NCBI GenBank assembly: GCA_028872875.1
Contig: JAGWOC010000029.1
Location: forward strand, 1 to 35,624
Source of the DNA: Chloroflexota bacterium
GTDB taxonomy: Bacteria > Chloroflexota > Dehalococcoidia > DSTF01 > JACRBR01
Direction: 5' to 3'
Length of the DNA: 35,624 nucleotides
Positions 24,257-30,784 of the stretch are shown here, piece after piece (positions within the stretch are counted from its first letter, which is position 1; each line of letters starts with the position of its first letter). The notes under the pieces were generated by a model that was not told the DNA's origin, did no database searches, and was given only the letters and a program-made list of their open reading frames with translations. The position numbers and the translations under genes are program-made.

Positions 24257-24460
24257 ATGCCCGACCTCGACCCGCGCGCCGGCCTCTGCCCGTCCTGCCT
24301 CCACGTCCGCCCCGTGACGTCCGCGCGCGGCTCCCGGTTCCTGATGTGCGCCCGCGCCGCCACCGACCCGCGCTTCCCGAAGTACCCGCGCCTGCCCGTC
24401 GTCCGCTGCCCCGGCTACGAACGCCGCCCCGAACCCGACCGGTCCGCGCCCGAGGGCTGA
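24257..24460 (+). CDS. small cysteine-rich conserved protein
   Basis: Protein of 67 residues. CPSCLHVRPVTSARGSRFLMC is followed by DPRFPKYPRLPVVRCPGYE, a pattern I recognise from a small uncharacterised bacterial family with the near-invariant PRFPKYPRLPV block. Four cysteines (two in CxxC, then two single ones) suggest a zinc site. It has no membrane segment. The leaderless-type -10 box seven bases upstream fixes the ATG. Function unknown. Confidence 0.75.
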   Translation: MPDLDPRAGLCPSCLHVRPVTSARGSRFLMCARAATDPRFPKYPRLPVVRCPGYERRPEPDRSAPEG

Positions 24461-24620
24461 CACGCACCGGCGCGGCGCCCACGCGCCATACCCCGGGTGC
24501 CCGGCCGCCGTTGACGGGATGCGTAGCTGGGGTGCATGCCGTCCAAACGGGCCGCGCGCAGCCGGTCGAGGTTCTGGGCGCCGGGCGCCGGCGAAATGTG
24601 CGCACAACGGTACCCTGATC

Positions 24621-24647
24621 TGTCGATCCGGCTGTCGCCCGTTCGAC
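24621..24647 (+). promoter_or_regulatory. candidate ECF42-type promoter
   Basis: TGTCGA (24621-24626), 17 bases, CGAC (24644-24647), about 80 bases before the first DGPF gene. From memory, ECF42 sigma factors use a TGTCGA -35 element and a CGA(A/T)C-like -10 element ahead of DGPF genes. The match and its placement suggest autoregulation by the sigma factor encoded downstream. Confidence 0.55.
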
Positions 24648-24725
24648 GCATTCACAGCGTGCCGGTGGCCGCCACGCTGCCGGGACGAGCCAGTGTCATC
24701 AGGATCGAGAGGAAGGAGTCAGCGC

Positions 24726-25091
24726 ATGAAGTACTTGAGTTTCATCCGCACCTCGGAAGCGTACCGCGAATCCCCGCCGCCAGCCGCGTTGATGGGGGCG
24801 ATGGGCGAGTTCGTGGAGAAGTCGATGAAGGACGGCAGCGTGGTCGACACGGGCGGCCTGCTGCCGAGCAAGGACGGCTTCCGCGTGCGCCTCGCCAACG
24901 GGAAGATCACCGTGACCGACGGCCCGTTCTCTGAGGGCAAAGAGGTCATCGGCGGCTGGGCCATCCTGAAGACGGACACGAGGGCCGAGGCGCTCCGGAT
25001 CGCGACCGAGTTCATGGAACTGCATCGCAAGTACTGGCCCGGGTTTGAGGGCGAGTCTGAGGTGCGCCCCATCCAGGAGATGGAGCCCTGA
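24726..25091 (+). CDS. DGPF/YCII-related domain protein
   Basis: Protein of 121 residues of the YciI-like superfamily. The hallmark TVTDGPFSEGKEVIGGW sits mid-protein, with MKYLSFIRT at the start and a ferredoxin-like pattern of strands. These proteins accompany ECF42 sigma factors; their biochemical role is unknown, although an effector or stress-response function is suspected. AAGGAG precedes the ATG by seven bases. It is the first gene of the module and follows the candidate TGTCGA promoter. Confidence 0.88.
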   Translation: MKYLSFIRTSEAYRESPPPAALMGAMGEFVEKSMKDGSVVDTGGLLPSKDGFRVRLANGKITVTDGPFSEGKEVIGGWAILKTDTRAEALRIATEFMELHRKYWPGFEGESEVRPIQEMEP

Positions 25092-25197
25092 GGATGTAGC
25101 TGCCGTACGGCCGGCCGGAGTTCGTCGTGTGCTAGACCGCGACACGACGGTGGACATCGGAGAGAATGGGCGGCGTCGAGCCGCCAGGAGCAAGAGC

Positions 25198-25614
25198 ATG
25201 CGCTACATGATCATCGTCAGGGCCACGCCGGACAGCGAAGCCGGCGTGATGCCTCGGGATGAGGACATCGCTCGGATGGGCGCCTACCACGAGGAGCTGG
25301 CGAGGGCTGGCGTCCTCCTCGACGGCGCCGGCCTCAAGGGCAGCTCCCACGGCTGGCGCGTGCGCTACCGGGGGAACAGCCGCAGCATCGTCGATGGGCC
25401 GTTCACGGAGTCGAAGGAGCTGATCGCCGGCTATACACTGATTCAGGTCAAGTCCCGCGAGGAGGCGCTCGAGTGGGCGCGCCGCTATCCGAACCCGGTG
25501 GCGGACGGAGCAGACGCCGAGATTGAGGTGCGGGAGCTGTTCGAGCTGGACGACTTCGAGCCCAGCCCCTCCCTCGAGCGCTTCCGCGAGCTCGACGCGG
25601 GGCGGGAGCGATAG
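25198..25614 (+). CDS. second DGPF/YCII-related domain protein
   Basis: Protein of 138 residues with RSIVDGPFTESKELIAGYTLIQV, the second DGPF member of the module. It differs from the first by a longer C-terminus with an acidic FELDDFEPSPSLERF tail. AGGAG precedes the ATG at 25198 by eight bases. Its stop lies 25 bases before the sigma-factor gene, so the three are probably one transcript. The pair may act as a heterodimer, which is inference. Confidence 0.9.
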   Translation: MRYMIIVRATPDSEAGVMPRDEDIARMGAYHEELARAGVLLDGAGLKGSSHGWRVRYRGNSRSIVDGPFTESKELIAGYTLIQVKSREEALEWARRYPNPVADGADAEIEVRELFELDDFEPSPSLERFRELDAGRER

Positions 25615-25638
25615 GGGACGCGGGCGAGGGTGGCGACG

Positions 25639-26922
25639 ATGACGGACGCGCACCGCGCCATCGAAGCGGTCTGGAGGATCGAGGCGCCGAGGCTGGTCGG
25701 GGGCCTCGTCCGCCTCACGCGCGACGTCGGCCTGGCCGAGGACCTGGCACAGGATGCGCTGGTCGCGGCGCTGCAGCAGTGGCCGGAGTGCGGCGTCCCG
25801 GACCAGCCGGGTGCCTGGCTCATGGCCGTCGCCCGCCGGCGCGCCCTCGACCTGTACCGCCGCAGTGAGCGCCTGCGACGGAAGCAGGAGGAGATCGGCC
25901 GCTCGCTCGAAGCGCGCGAGCGGGAACGTGAAGCCGCGCTGGACGACGCGATCGACGACCCGGTTGGGGACGACGTGCTCCGGCTCGTGTTCGCCTGCTG
26001 CCACCCCGTCCTGTCGATGCAGGCGCGCGTCGCGCTCACGCTCCGTCTGCTCGGCCGCCTGACGACCGGCGAGATCGCGCGTGCATTCCTCACTCCAGCG
26101 CCCACCATCGCCCAGCGCATCGTCCGGGCGAAGCGCACGCTGGCCGCGGCGCACGTGCCGTTCGAGGTGCCGCGCGGCGCGGAGCTGATGGCTCGTCTGC
26201 CGGCGGTGCTGCAGGTCGTCTACCTGATCTTTAACGAGGGCTACACCGCTACGGCAGGTGACGACTGGATGCGACCCGCCCTCTGCGAGGAGGCGCTGCG
26301 GCTGGGCCGTATCCTGGCTCGGCTCGTGCCGGGGGAGTCCGAGGCGCACGGCCTGGTGGCGCTGATGGAGATCCAGGCGTCGCGGATGCGTGCCCGCACG
26401 AGGCCCTCCGGCGAGCCCGTGCTGCTGCTCGACCAGGACCGCGCGCGATGGGACCACCTGCTGATCCGCCGCGGCCTCGCCGCCCTCCGCCGCGCTGAGC
26501 GCACCGCCGGCCCGGAGGGGCTCGGCCCGTACGCACTGCAGGCCGCCATCACCGCCTGTCACGCCCGCGCCCGCACGCAGGAAGAGACGGACTGGCCGCG
26601 CATCGTCGCGCTGTACGACGCGCTGGCGCAGGTCGCGCCATCCCCGGTGGTGGAGCTCAACCGCGCGGTCGCCGTCGGCATGGCGTTCGGCCCCGCCGCC
26701 GGTCTGGAGGCCGCCGATGCGCTGGTCGATGAGCCCGCGCTCTCCCGCTACCACATGCTGCCTTCGGTGCGCGCCGACCTGCTGATGAAGCTCGGCCGGC
26801 TGGACGAAGCGCGTGCTGAGTTCGCGCGGGCGGCGTCGCTCACGCGCAACGAGCGCGAGCGTGCGCTGCTGCTCGATCGCGCGGCATCCGGCGCCCCGGG
26901 GCCGTGGCCGTCCCGGACCTGA
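25639..26922 (+). CDS. ECF sigma factor with C-terminal extension (ECF42 type)
   Basis: Protein of 427 residues. Region 2 is at the start (EAVWRIEAPRLVGGLVRLTRDVGLAEDLAQDALVAAL), with region 4 near 140-180 (RLTTGEIARAFLTPAPTIAQRIVRAKR). A long C-terminal extension begins with the DUF6596-like block (VLQVVYLIFNEGYTATAGDDWMRPALCEEALRLGRIL) and ends in helical TPR-like repeats. This is the ECF42 layout; such factors have no anti-sigma gene and depend on the extension, again as here. ATG 25639 has GAGGG eight bases upstream; GTG 25630 is less likely. It should drive the DGPF promoter. Confidence 0.93.
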   Translation: MTDAHRAIEAVWRIEAPRLVGGLVRLTRDVGLAEDLAQDALVAALQQWPECGVPDQPGAWLMAVARRRALDLYRRSERLRRKQEEIGRSLEAREREREAALDDAIDDPVGDDVLRLVFACCHPVLSMQARVALTLRLLGRLTTGEIARAFLTPAPTIAQRIVRAKRTLAAAHVPFEVPRGAELMARLPAVLQVVYLIFNEGYTATAGDDWMRPALCEEALRLGRILARLVPGESEAHGLVALMEIQASRMRARTRPSGEPVLLLDQDRARWDHLLIRRGLAALRRAERTAGPEGLGPYALQAAITACHARARTQEETDWPRIVALYDALAQVAPSPVVELNRAVAVGMAFGPAAGLEAADALVDEPALSRYHMLPSVRADLLMKLGRLDEARAEFARAASLTRNERERALLLDRAASGAPGPWPSRT

Positions 26923-26951
26923 CCCGCCCCCGCCGCCACGGCCCCCCGCCG

Positions 26952-26981
26952 TTGACCATGCCGCTCCCCTATCCCTATAGT
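26952..26981 (+). promoter_or_regulatory. sigma-70-type promoter of the thiolase gene
   Basis: TTGACC (26952-26957), 18 bases, TATAGT (26976-26981), about 40 bases before the ATG, with GGAGG in the expected place. The thiolase is therefore transcribed separately from the sigma-factor module. Confidence 0.65.
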
Positions 26982-27024
26982 GTTCTTCGCACCTGGATTC
27001 GATTCGCCCCATCGGAGGTCCGTC

Positions 27025-28200
27025 ATGGAAGAGGTCGTCATCGTCAGCGGCGCCCGGACGCCCATCGGGAGGTTCCAGGGCGCCTACGCCAACCTCTCGG
27101 CATCGGACCTCGGTGCCATCGTCATCAGGGCCGCCGTCGAACGGGCGGGCCTCGACCCCGGCCACGTCGACCACGTCATCCTGGGCTGCGTCGGCCAGGT
27201 GATGGAGGACGGCTACATCGCCCGCCACGCCGCCGTCAAGGCCGGGATGCCGATCGAGACCCCTGCCCTCACCGTCAACCGTATCTGCGGCAGCGGCCTC
27301 GAAGCCATCAACACGGCCGGCCGCTACATCCAGTCCGGCGATGCCGGGGTCGTGGTTGCCGGCGGCGCCGAGAACATGACGATGATGCCGTACTACGTCC
27401 GCCAGGGCCGCACCGGCTACCGCATGGGAAACGGCGTCCTGGAGGACGGCATCCTCCACCTGCTCGGCGACCCCTTCAGCAAGCAGCACATGGGGATCAC
27501 CGCCGAGAACCTCGCCGAGAAGTACGAGGTCTCCCGCGAGGCGCAGGATGAGGTTGCGATGCGCTCGCAGGAGCGGGCCGCCGCCGCCATCGCCGCCGGC
27601 AGATTCAAGGACGAGATCGTGCCCGTCCAGGTGAAGGCCGGCAAGGAGACCGTCACCATCGACACCGACGAGCATCCCCGCCAGACCAGCATGGAGGCGC
27701 TCGGCAAGCTGCGCCCGGCGTTCAAGGACGGCGGCATGGTCACCGCCGGCAACGCCAGCGGCATCAACGACGGCGCCGCCGCCGTCGTCGTCGCCTCCGC
27801 CGCTCGCGCCCGCGAGCTCGGCCTCAAGCCACGCCTGCGCCTGGTGGCGCGCGCCGAGGCCGGCGTCGAGCCGTCGATCATGGGGAGCGGCCCGATCCCG
27901 GCCGTCCAGAAGGCGCTGCAGAAGGCCGGCCTGACCATCGATCAGATCGACCTGGTCGAGATCAACGAGGCGTTCGCCTCGGTCGCGGCGGCGTGCAGCA
28001 CGGCGCTCCGCCTCGACCCGGAGAAGACGAACGTGAACGGCGGTGCCATCGCCCTCGGCCACCCGCTCGGCGCCACCGGCGCCGTCCTCACGGTAAAGCT
28101 GATGTACGAGATGGAGCGCCGCGCCGCGCGCTACGGCCTGGTGACGCTCTGCATCGGCGGCGGCCAGGGCATCGCGTCCATCTTCGAGCGGGTCGCGTAG
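27025..28200 (+). CDS. thiolase (acetyl-CoA C-acyltransferase)
   Basis: Complete 391-residue thiolase. It condenses two acetyl-CoA or cleaves 3-ketoacyl-CoA in the cytoplasm. The nucleophile is Cys88 in VNRICGSGLEAI; GGAIALGHPLGATGA holds the catalytic His, and TLCIGGGQG the second Cys. NEAFASVAA is the usual substrate-pocket block. GGAGG lies seven bases before the ATG at 27025, behind its own promoter. No other beta-oxidation or polyhydroxybutyrate gene is nearby, so the direction of use cannot be told. Confidence 0.95.
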   Translation: MEEVVIVSGARTPIGRFQGAYANLSASDLGAIVIRAAVERAGLDPGHVDHVILGCVGQVMEDGYIARHAAVKAGMPIETPALTVNRICGSGLEAINTAGRYIQSGDAGVVVAGGAENMTMMPYYVRQGRTGYRMGNGVLEDGILHLLGDPFSKQHMGITAENLAEKYEVSREAQDEVAMRSQERAAAAIAAGRFKDEIVPVQVKAGKETVTIDTDEHPRQTSMEALGKLRPAFKDGGMVTAGNASGINDGAAAVVVASAARARELGLKPRLRLVARAEAGVEPSIMGSGPIPAVQKALQKAGLTIDQIDLVEINEAFASVAAACSTALRLDPEKTNVNGGAIALGHPLGATGAVLTVKLMYEMERRAARYGLVTLCIGGGQGIASIFERVA

Positions 28201-28494
28201 GCGCCCACTGCCGGCGACCGCGCGGAAGGCGCGGACCGACGCGGCGTGTCGCAGTTCCTACCGTAAAGTGGCTCGAAGCATGTGTATCGTAGCGAGGCAG
28301 CCGCCGCGGCGGCCCGAATCCCGGCCGGGAGCCTCCGCGCCATGACACCCCCCAAACTCTTTCGCATGTATGCGAGGAAGCAGGCGCCTTAGCGGCTGCC
28401 CGGGCGCCGTCCCGGATTCGAATTATGATCGCAGACGAGGAAGCCGCTGGCGCCGGCTCGACGCTGATCCGCAGTGCCGGCGGGCCAGGCGGGG
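28201..28494. other. intergenic stretch after the thiolase gene
   Basis: No gene. Short frames without family resemblance. The section 28270-28400 has several small palindromes (CCGCCGCGGCGG) and a lower G+C pocket near 28350-28385 that may hold a terminator, but there is no T-tract. The promoter for the 3D-domain protein gene begins at the right end. Confidence 0.6.
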
Positions 28495-28522
28495 TTGACC
28501 TCCCGGGTTCGGAGGGTATAAT
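28495..28522 (+). promoter_or_regulatory. near-consensus sigma-70 promoter
   Basis: TTGACC (28495-28500), 16 bases, TATAAT (28517-28522): the best promoter in the window. It drives the 3D-domain gene through a ~95-base leader. Confidence 0.8.
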
Positions 28523-28535
28523 CCGCCTGTTTTGC

Positions 28536-28576
28536 GCCCTCGCGCCTGGTGGCGAGGGCCGCCCGCCCACGGCGGG
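28536..28576 (+). promoter_or_regulatory. two tandem hairpins in the 3D-gene leader
   Basis: Stem GCCCTCGC (28536-28543) with GCGAGGGC (28552-28559), then CCCGCC (28562-28567) with GGCGGG (28571-28576) and TTT right after. The second is like a short intrinsic terminator and could serve attenuation, but three T residues make it weak. Confidence 0.5.
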
Positions 28577-28621
28577 TTTCGGGCATGTTCTGGCCCCGGG
28601 TTCGTTCACAAGGAGGGCTCT

Positions 28622-29497
28622 CTGAGATACCGAGGATTCGTTGCGGGCGCCCGCGCGGCCATGATGGTCGCCGGCACTGCCGCCGCGGTCGGCATGGCGC
28701 TCGTCAACGAGCGGAGGCCGCAGCCGGTCTTCGCCGAGGCATTCCCGCAGCCGAAGCCGCTCGTCGCCGGGATTGGCGCACGCGTCGGCCAACTTCCGAA
28801 CGCACGTGAAGCCGTCGGCCGCCGGTTCGTCTCCGCGGCCCTCATCGGTGTCGCCGTGATCCTGCTGGCGGCATCGATCCCCGCCATGACGGCGCTAATC
28901 AGCAGCATCCGGTCGTCCTCGTCTCCCGCGCGGCCCCTCTACGGACCGCCGGCCGAGCTGCGCGCCGCCTCCGGCGTGGCGGGTGACTGGGCGCGGTCCG
29001 CCAGCGATGCCGCGCCACCCGCGCCGCAGCTTGGCGCCGCGGTGATGGCGGCGGCCGCCGAGGCGGAGCGCTGGCAGCAGGTGAAGGCCCTCGTTACGAT
29101 CGCGCACGAGCGCGAGGCCCAGCAGCGGGCGCTGGCGAGCCAGCGGGCCGGGGCTGGCGCACCGTACAGCGTCAACGCGGCCTCGGGCTACGCGCCAGGC
29201 ACCGTGCTGTTGTCGCGCATCACGATCTACGGCTGTACCGGTCCAGGCGGCGGCTACTGCAACCGGATGTCGAGCGGCGGCGAGCCCTTCGCCGGTGCAG
29301 CGGCCTGTAGTTCCAACCTGGCCTTCGGCACCAAGCTGAAGATCGATGGCGACCCGACCGGGCGCACCTACGAGTGCCTCGACCGCGGCATGCTCTCGCC
29401 GACCTGGGTCGACGTGTACTTCAGCGACACGTCGGACGGCATGGCCTGGCAGCGCCAGCTCGGCTCGACCATGTCCAGGATCCACATCGTCAACTAG
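28622..29497 (+). CDS. membrane-anchored 3D-domain cell-wall protein
   Basis: Protein of about 291 residues. A short basic N-terminus and a first hydrophobic stretch (ARAAMMVAGTAAAVGMALV) are followed by a second membrane helix near 70-95 (FVSAALIGVAVILLAASI). A helical, Gln- and Glu-rich part (AEAERWQQVKALVTIAHEREAQQ) follows. The C-terminal ~90 residues match the 3D/double-psi barrel of MltA-like and Rpf-associated wall hydrolases: TIYGCTGPGGGYCNRM, then ECLDRG and VDVYFSD with the aspartates. It probably acts on peptidoglycan outside the membrane. AAGGAGG is followed after five bases by CTG at 28622; the first usual codon, ATG 28661, has no such site, so CTG is preferred. Confidence 0.8.
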   Translation: MRYRGFVAGARAAMMVAGTAAAVGMALVNERRPQPVFAEAFPQPKPLVAGIGARVGQLPNAREAVGRRFVSAALIGVAVILLAASIPAMTALISSIRSSSSPARPLYGPPAELRAASGVAGDWARSASDAAPPAPQLGAAVMAAAAEAERWQQVKALVTIAHEREAQQRALASQRAGAGAPYSVNAASGYAPGTVLLSRITIYGCTGPGGGYCNRMSSGGEPFAGAAACSSNLAFGTKLKIDGDPTGRTYECLDRGMLSPTWVDVYFSDTSDGMAWQRQLGSTMSRIHIVN

Positions 29498-29779
29498 CTG
29501 CCGACTATGTGGGCGCACGCGCGCGTTCGGGCTGAGGCTGCGAGCGGCGCTGCTGTGATGGCCCCGCCATCGCGCCGCGGCCGGACCGTGCCCACGCACC
29601 TCGGCACCGAAGAAGGCCAGCGAAGGGCGCGATCCCCCGTTGTCAATCATGAGAGATTACCGTTACGCAGGAGCGCGCAGAGCGCACATTCCGGCAGATG
29701 CGAATGCGGGACGCCCGCGTTACGGATTGGAGAACCCACATGCGTAACGATCACGCCTACGCGACCGAAGTTCGACCCG
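29498..29779. other. intergenic stretch with CGTTACG sites
   Basis: No gene. CGTTACG occurs at 29661-29667 and 29718-29724, and its complement CGTAACG at 29743-29749, making an inverted repeat with 25-base spacing. The base composition is lower in G+C than the surroundings. The sites lie upstream of the TTGACA promoter, a place for an activator or repressor. Confidence 0.5.
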
Positions 29780-29809
29780 TTGACAACAAGCCATAACCTG
29801 TGTTGCAAT
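29780..29809 (+). promoter_or_regulatory. candidate promoter of the long leader
   Basis: TTGACA (29780-29785), 18 bases, TGCAAT (29804-29809). The -35 box is perfect, the -10 box matches four of six. A transcript starting here would carry a leader of about 500 bases with all the helices described below. Confidence 0.4.
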
Positions 29810-29820
29810 TGCCGCCGAGG

Positions 29821-29962
29821 TCCCCTCGATGCGGGGACAGCGGCCACGATTCAGCGCAAGGATTGTCGAGTCGGGGCATCGAAGGCGGCAGAGGTGGGCT
29901 GTTCTTCTCCGATGCAGGGTGGGGGCAAGTCTCGACTGAACATCCCGAAACGCGTTGGGATG
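29821..29962 (+). ncRNA. structured region, upstream half of the leader
   Basis: Four helices: TCCCC/GGGGA (29821-29825, 29833-29837); GTCGAG/CTCGAC (29865-29870, 29931-29936), enclosing GCATCG/CGATGC (29876-29881, 29910-29915); CATCCC/GGGATG (29941-29946, 29957-29962). No reading frame fits. It could be part of the leader or a separate RNA; the class is not recognised. Confidence 0.4.
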
Positions 29963-30132
29963 CCCTGCGGGGCGGTCGTCCGCGCCTCGTCCCTGATCTG
30001 ACCTAACCTAGCGCCTGCCTCTCCGATCGCATGCGAGGCGCGAACCCGCGCGGGCGGCTCGCTCCTTGTCCACTCGCGGTTCCTGCACGTGCCGCCCGCA
30101 GCCACGCGCGTGCGCCGGGGTCGCCGGGCGAA

Positions 30133-30323
30133 GGGAGGTGAGGACGCTGCCAAGCACAACCGAATAGAGGCCCCACCGGGGTTGGATCCCGGCAGGGCCA
30201 AGGACATAGGCAGGTCGAGCCACACCCAGTCCGTGGAGATTATCGCCTCCCGGCTGGCAGCGCGGCAAGAATCTCGTTGACAGACAGGGCGGAGCCGCGT
30301 GCGGCTCTGCGCCCGATGGGAGG
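30133..30323 (+). ncRNA. candidate riboswitch-like leader RNA
   Basis: Nested helices: GGGAGG (30133-30138) with CCTCCC (30246-30251); GGAC (30142-30145) with GTCC (30229-30232); CTGCC (30147-30151) with GGCAG (30209-30213); GGCCC (30169-30173) with GGGCC (30195-30199); CCGGG (30176-30180) with CCCGG (30188-30192), loop GTTGGAT. Single-stranded joints are A-rich (AAGCACAACCGAATAGA and AAGGACATA), as in ligand pockets. The Shine-Dalgarno GGGAGG (30318-30323) is identical to the 5' strand of the closing helix, so CCTCCC can pair with either. A further hairpin GAGCCG/CGGCTC lies at 30292-30307. It does not match any riboswitch class I can recall. Confidence 0.5.
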
Positions 30324-30331
30324 AACAACAC

Positions 30332-30718
30332 GTGATGCGATCATTGAAGCGGGCGCGCCTGTTCGGCGCGGTCGCCCTTGCGGTCGTGGTCGGCGGCGCC
30401 GCCTTCGCCTTCACGGCGGCGAACACGGTCCCCGACTCCAACGCCGGTCAGGGGACCGGCAACGTCAACGGCTACACGGTCAGCAACATCCACTACACCT
30501 ACGGCTCGCCGGCGCCCAACTCGCAGGACGTCGACACGGTCAGCTTCACGCTGAGCGCCCCGGCGGCCTCGGCGAATGTATCGCTTGATGGCGGCAGCGG
30601 CTGGCAGGGTCCGGCCTCGTGCACGAACCCCTCGGCCAACGACTGGACGTGCGACGTCCAGAGCCTCGGCGTGGCGCTGAGCAAGGTCGTCGCACTCGAC
30701 GTCGCGGCGGCGCAATAG
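30332..30718 (+). CDS. small secreted SipW-type substrate protein
   Basis: Protein of about 128 residues with a basic start, a hydrophobic signal (LFGAVALAVVVGGAAFAFTA) and then NTVPDSNAGQGTGNVNGYTV, followed by Ser/Thr-rich beta strands (VDTVSFTLSAPAASANVSLDGG). This pattern is typical of proteins with SipW-dependent signals, the class that includes the TasA and camelysin fibre subunits, but the protein is much shorter. It is probably cleaved by the peptidase of the next gene. GTG 30332 is preferred over ATG 30335 because of its spacing of about eight bases from GGAGG; both are in frame. Two cysteines (CTNPSANDWTC) may form a disulfide. It is controlled by the leader RNA upstream. Confidence 0.8.
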   Translation: MMRSLKRARLFGAVALAVVVGGAAFAFTAANTVPDSNAGQGTGNVNGYTVSNIHYTYGSPAPNSQDVDTVSFTLSAPAASANVSLDGGSGWQGPASCTNPSANDWTCDVQSLGVALSKVVALDVAAAQ

Positions 30719-30726
30719 GGCAGCGT

Positions 30727-30766
30727 CGCCGGAGGCGGGAGCCGCTGCGGGCTCCCGCCTCCGGCG
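30727..30766 (+). terminator. 17-bp intercistronic hairpin
   Basis: Perfect inverted repeat: CGCCGGAGGCGGGAGCC (30727-30743) with its complement (30750-30766) and a 6-base loop. No T-tract follows, so it is more likely to reduce read-through or stabilise the upstream mRNA than to be a complete terminator. It sits between the secreted substrate gene and the signal peptidase gene and could make the substrate the more abundant product. Confidence 0.65.
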
Positions 30767-30784
30767 CGCGAAGAGGAGCGGGCG

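Noticed and set aside
25132-28062. A 976-codon open frame on the minus strand.
   Set aside because: It lies opposite the DGPF, sigma-factor and thiolase genes, all of which have clear motifs and Shine-Dalgarno sites.
28395-28440. ATTCGAA near 28417 as a tRNA T-loop on either strand.
   Set aside because: The flanking sequence forms no T-stem or acceptor stem.
28525-28620. A c-di-AMP (ydaO-type) riboswitch ahead of the 3D-domain gene.
   Set aside because: The leader is about 95 bases, too short, and the conserved core sequences of that class are absent.
29507-30001. A 164-codon frame in the long intergenic stretch.
   Set aside because: No Shine-Dalgarno sequence, no family motif, basic low-complexity product, and it conflicts with the RNA helices seen there.
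30176-30192. CCGGG-GTTGGAT-CCCGG, a 5-bp stem with 7-base loop like a T-arm.
   Set aside because: The loop lacks TTCRA, and the surrounding helices do not make a cloverleaf; it fits the leader structure better.
30133-30251. A c-di-GMP-I or cobalamin riboswitch in the SipW leader.
   Set aside because: None of the conserved core strings of these classes could be found; the nested helix plan differs.
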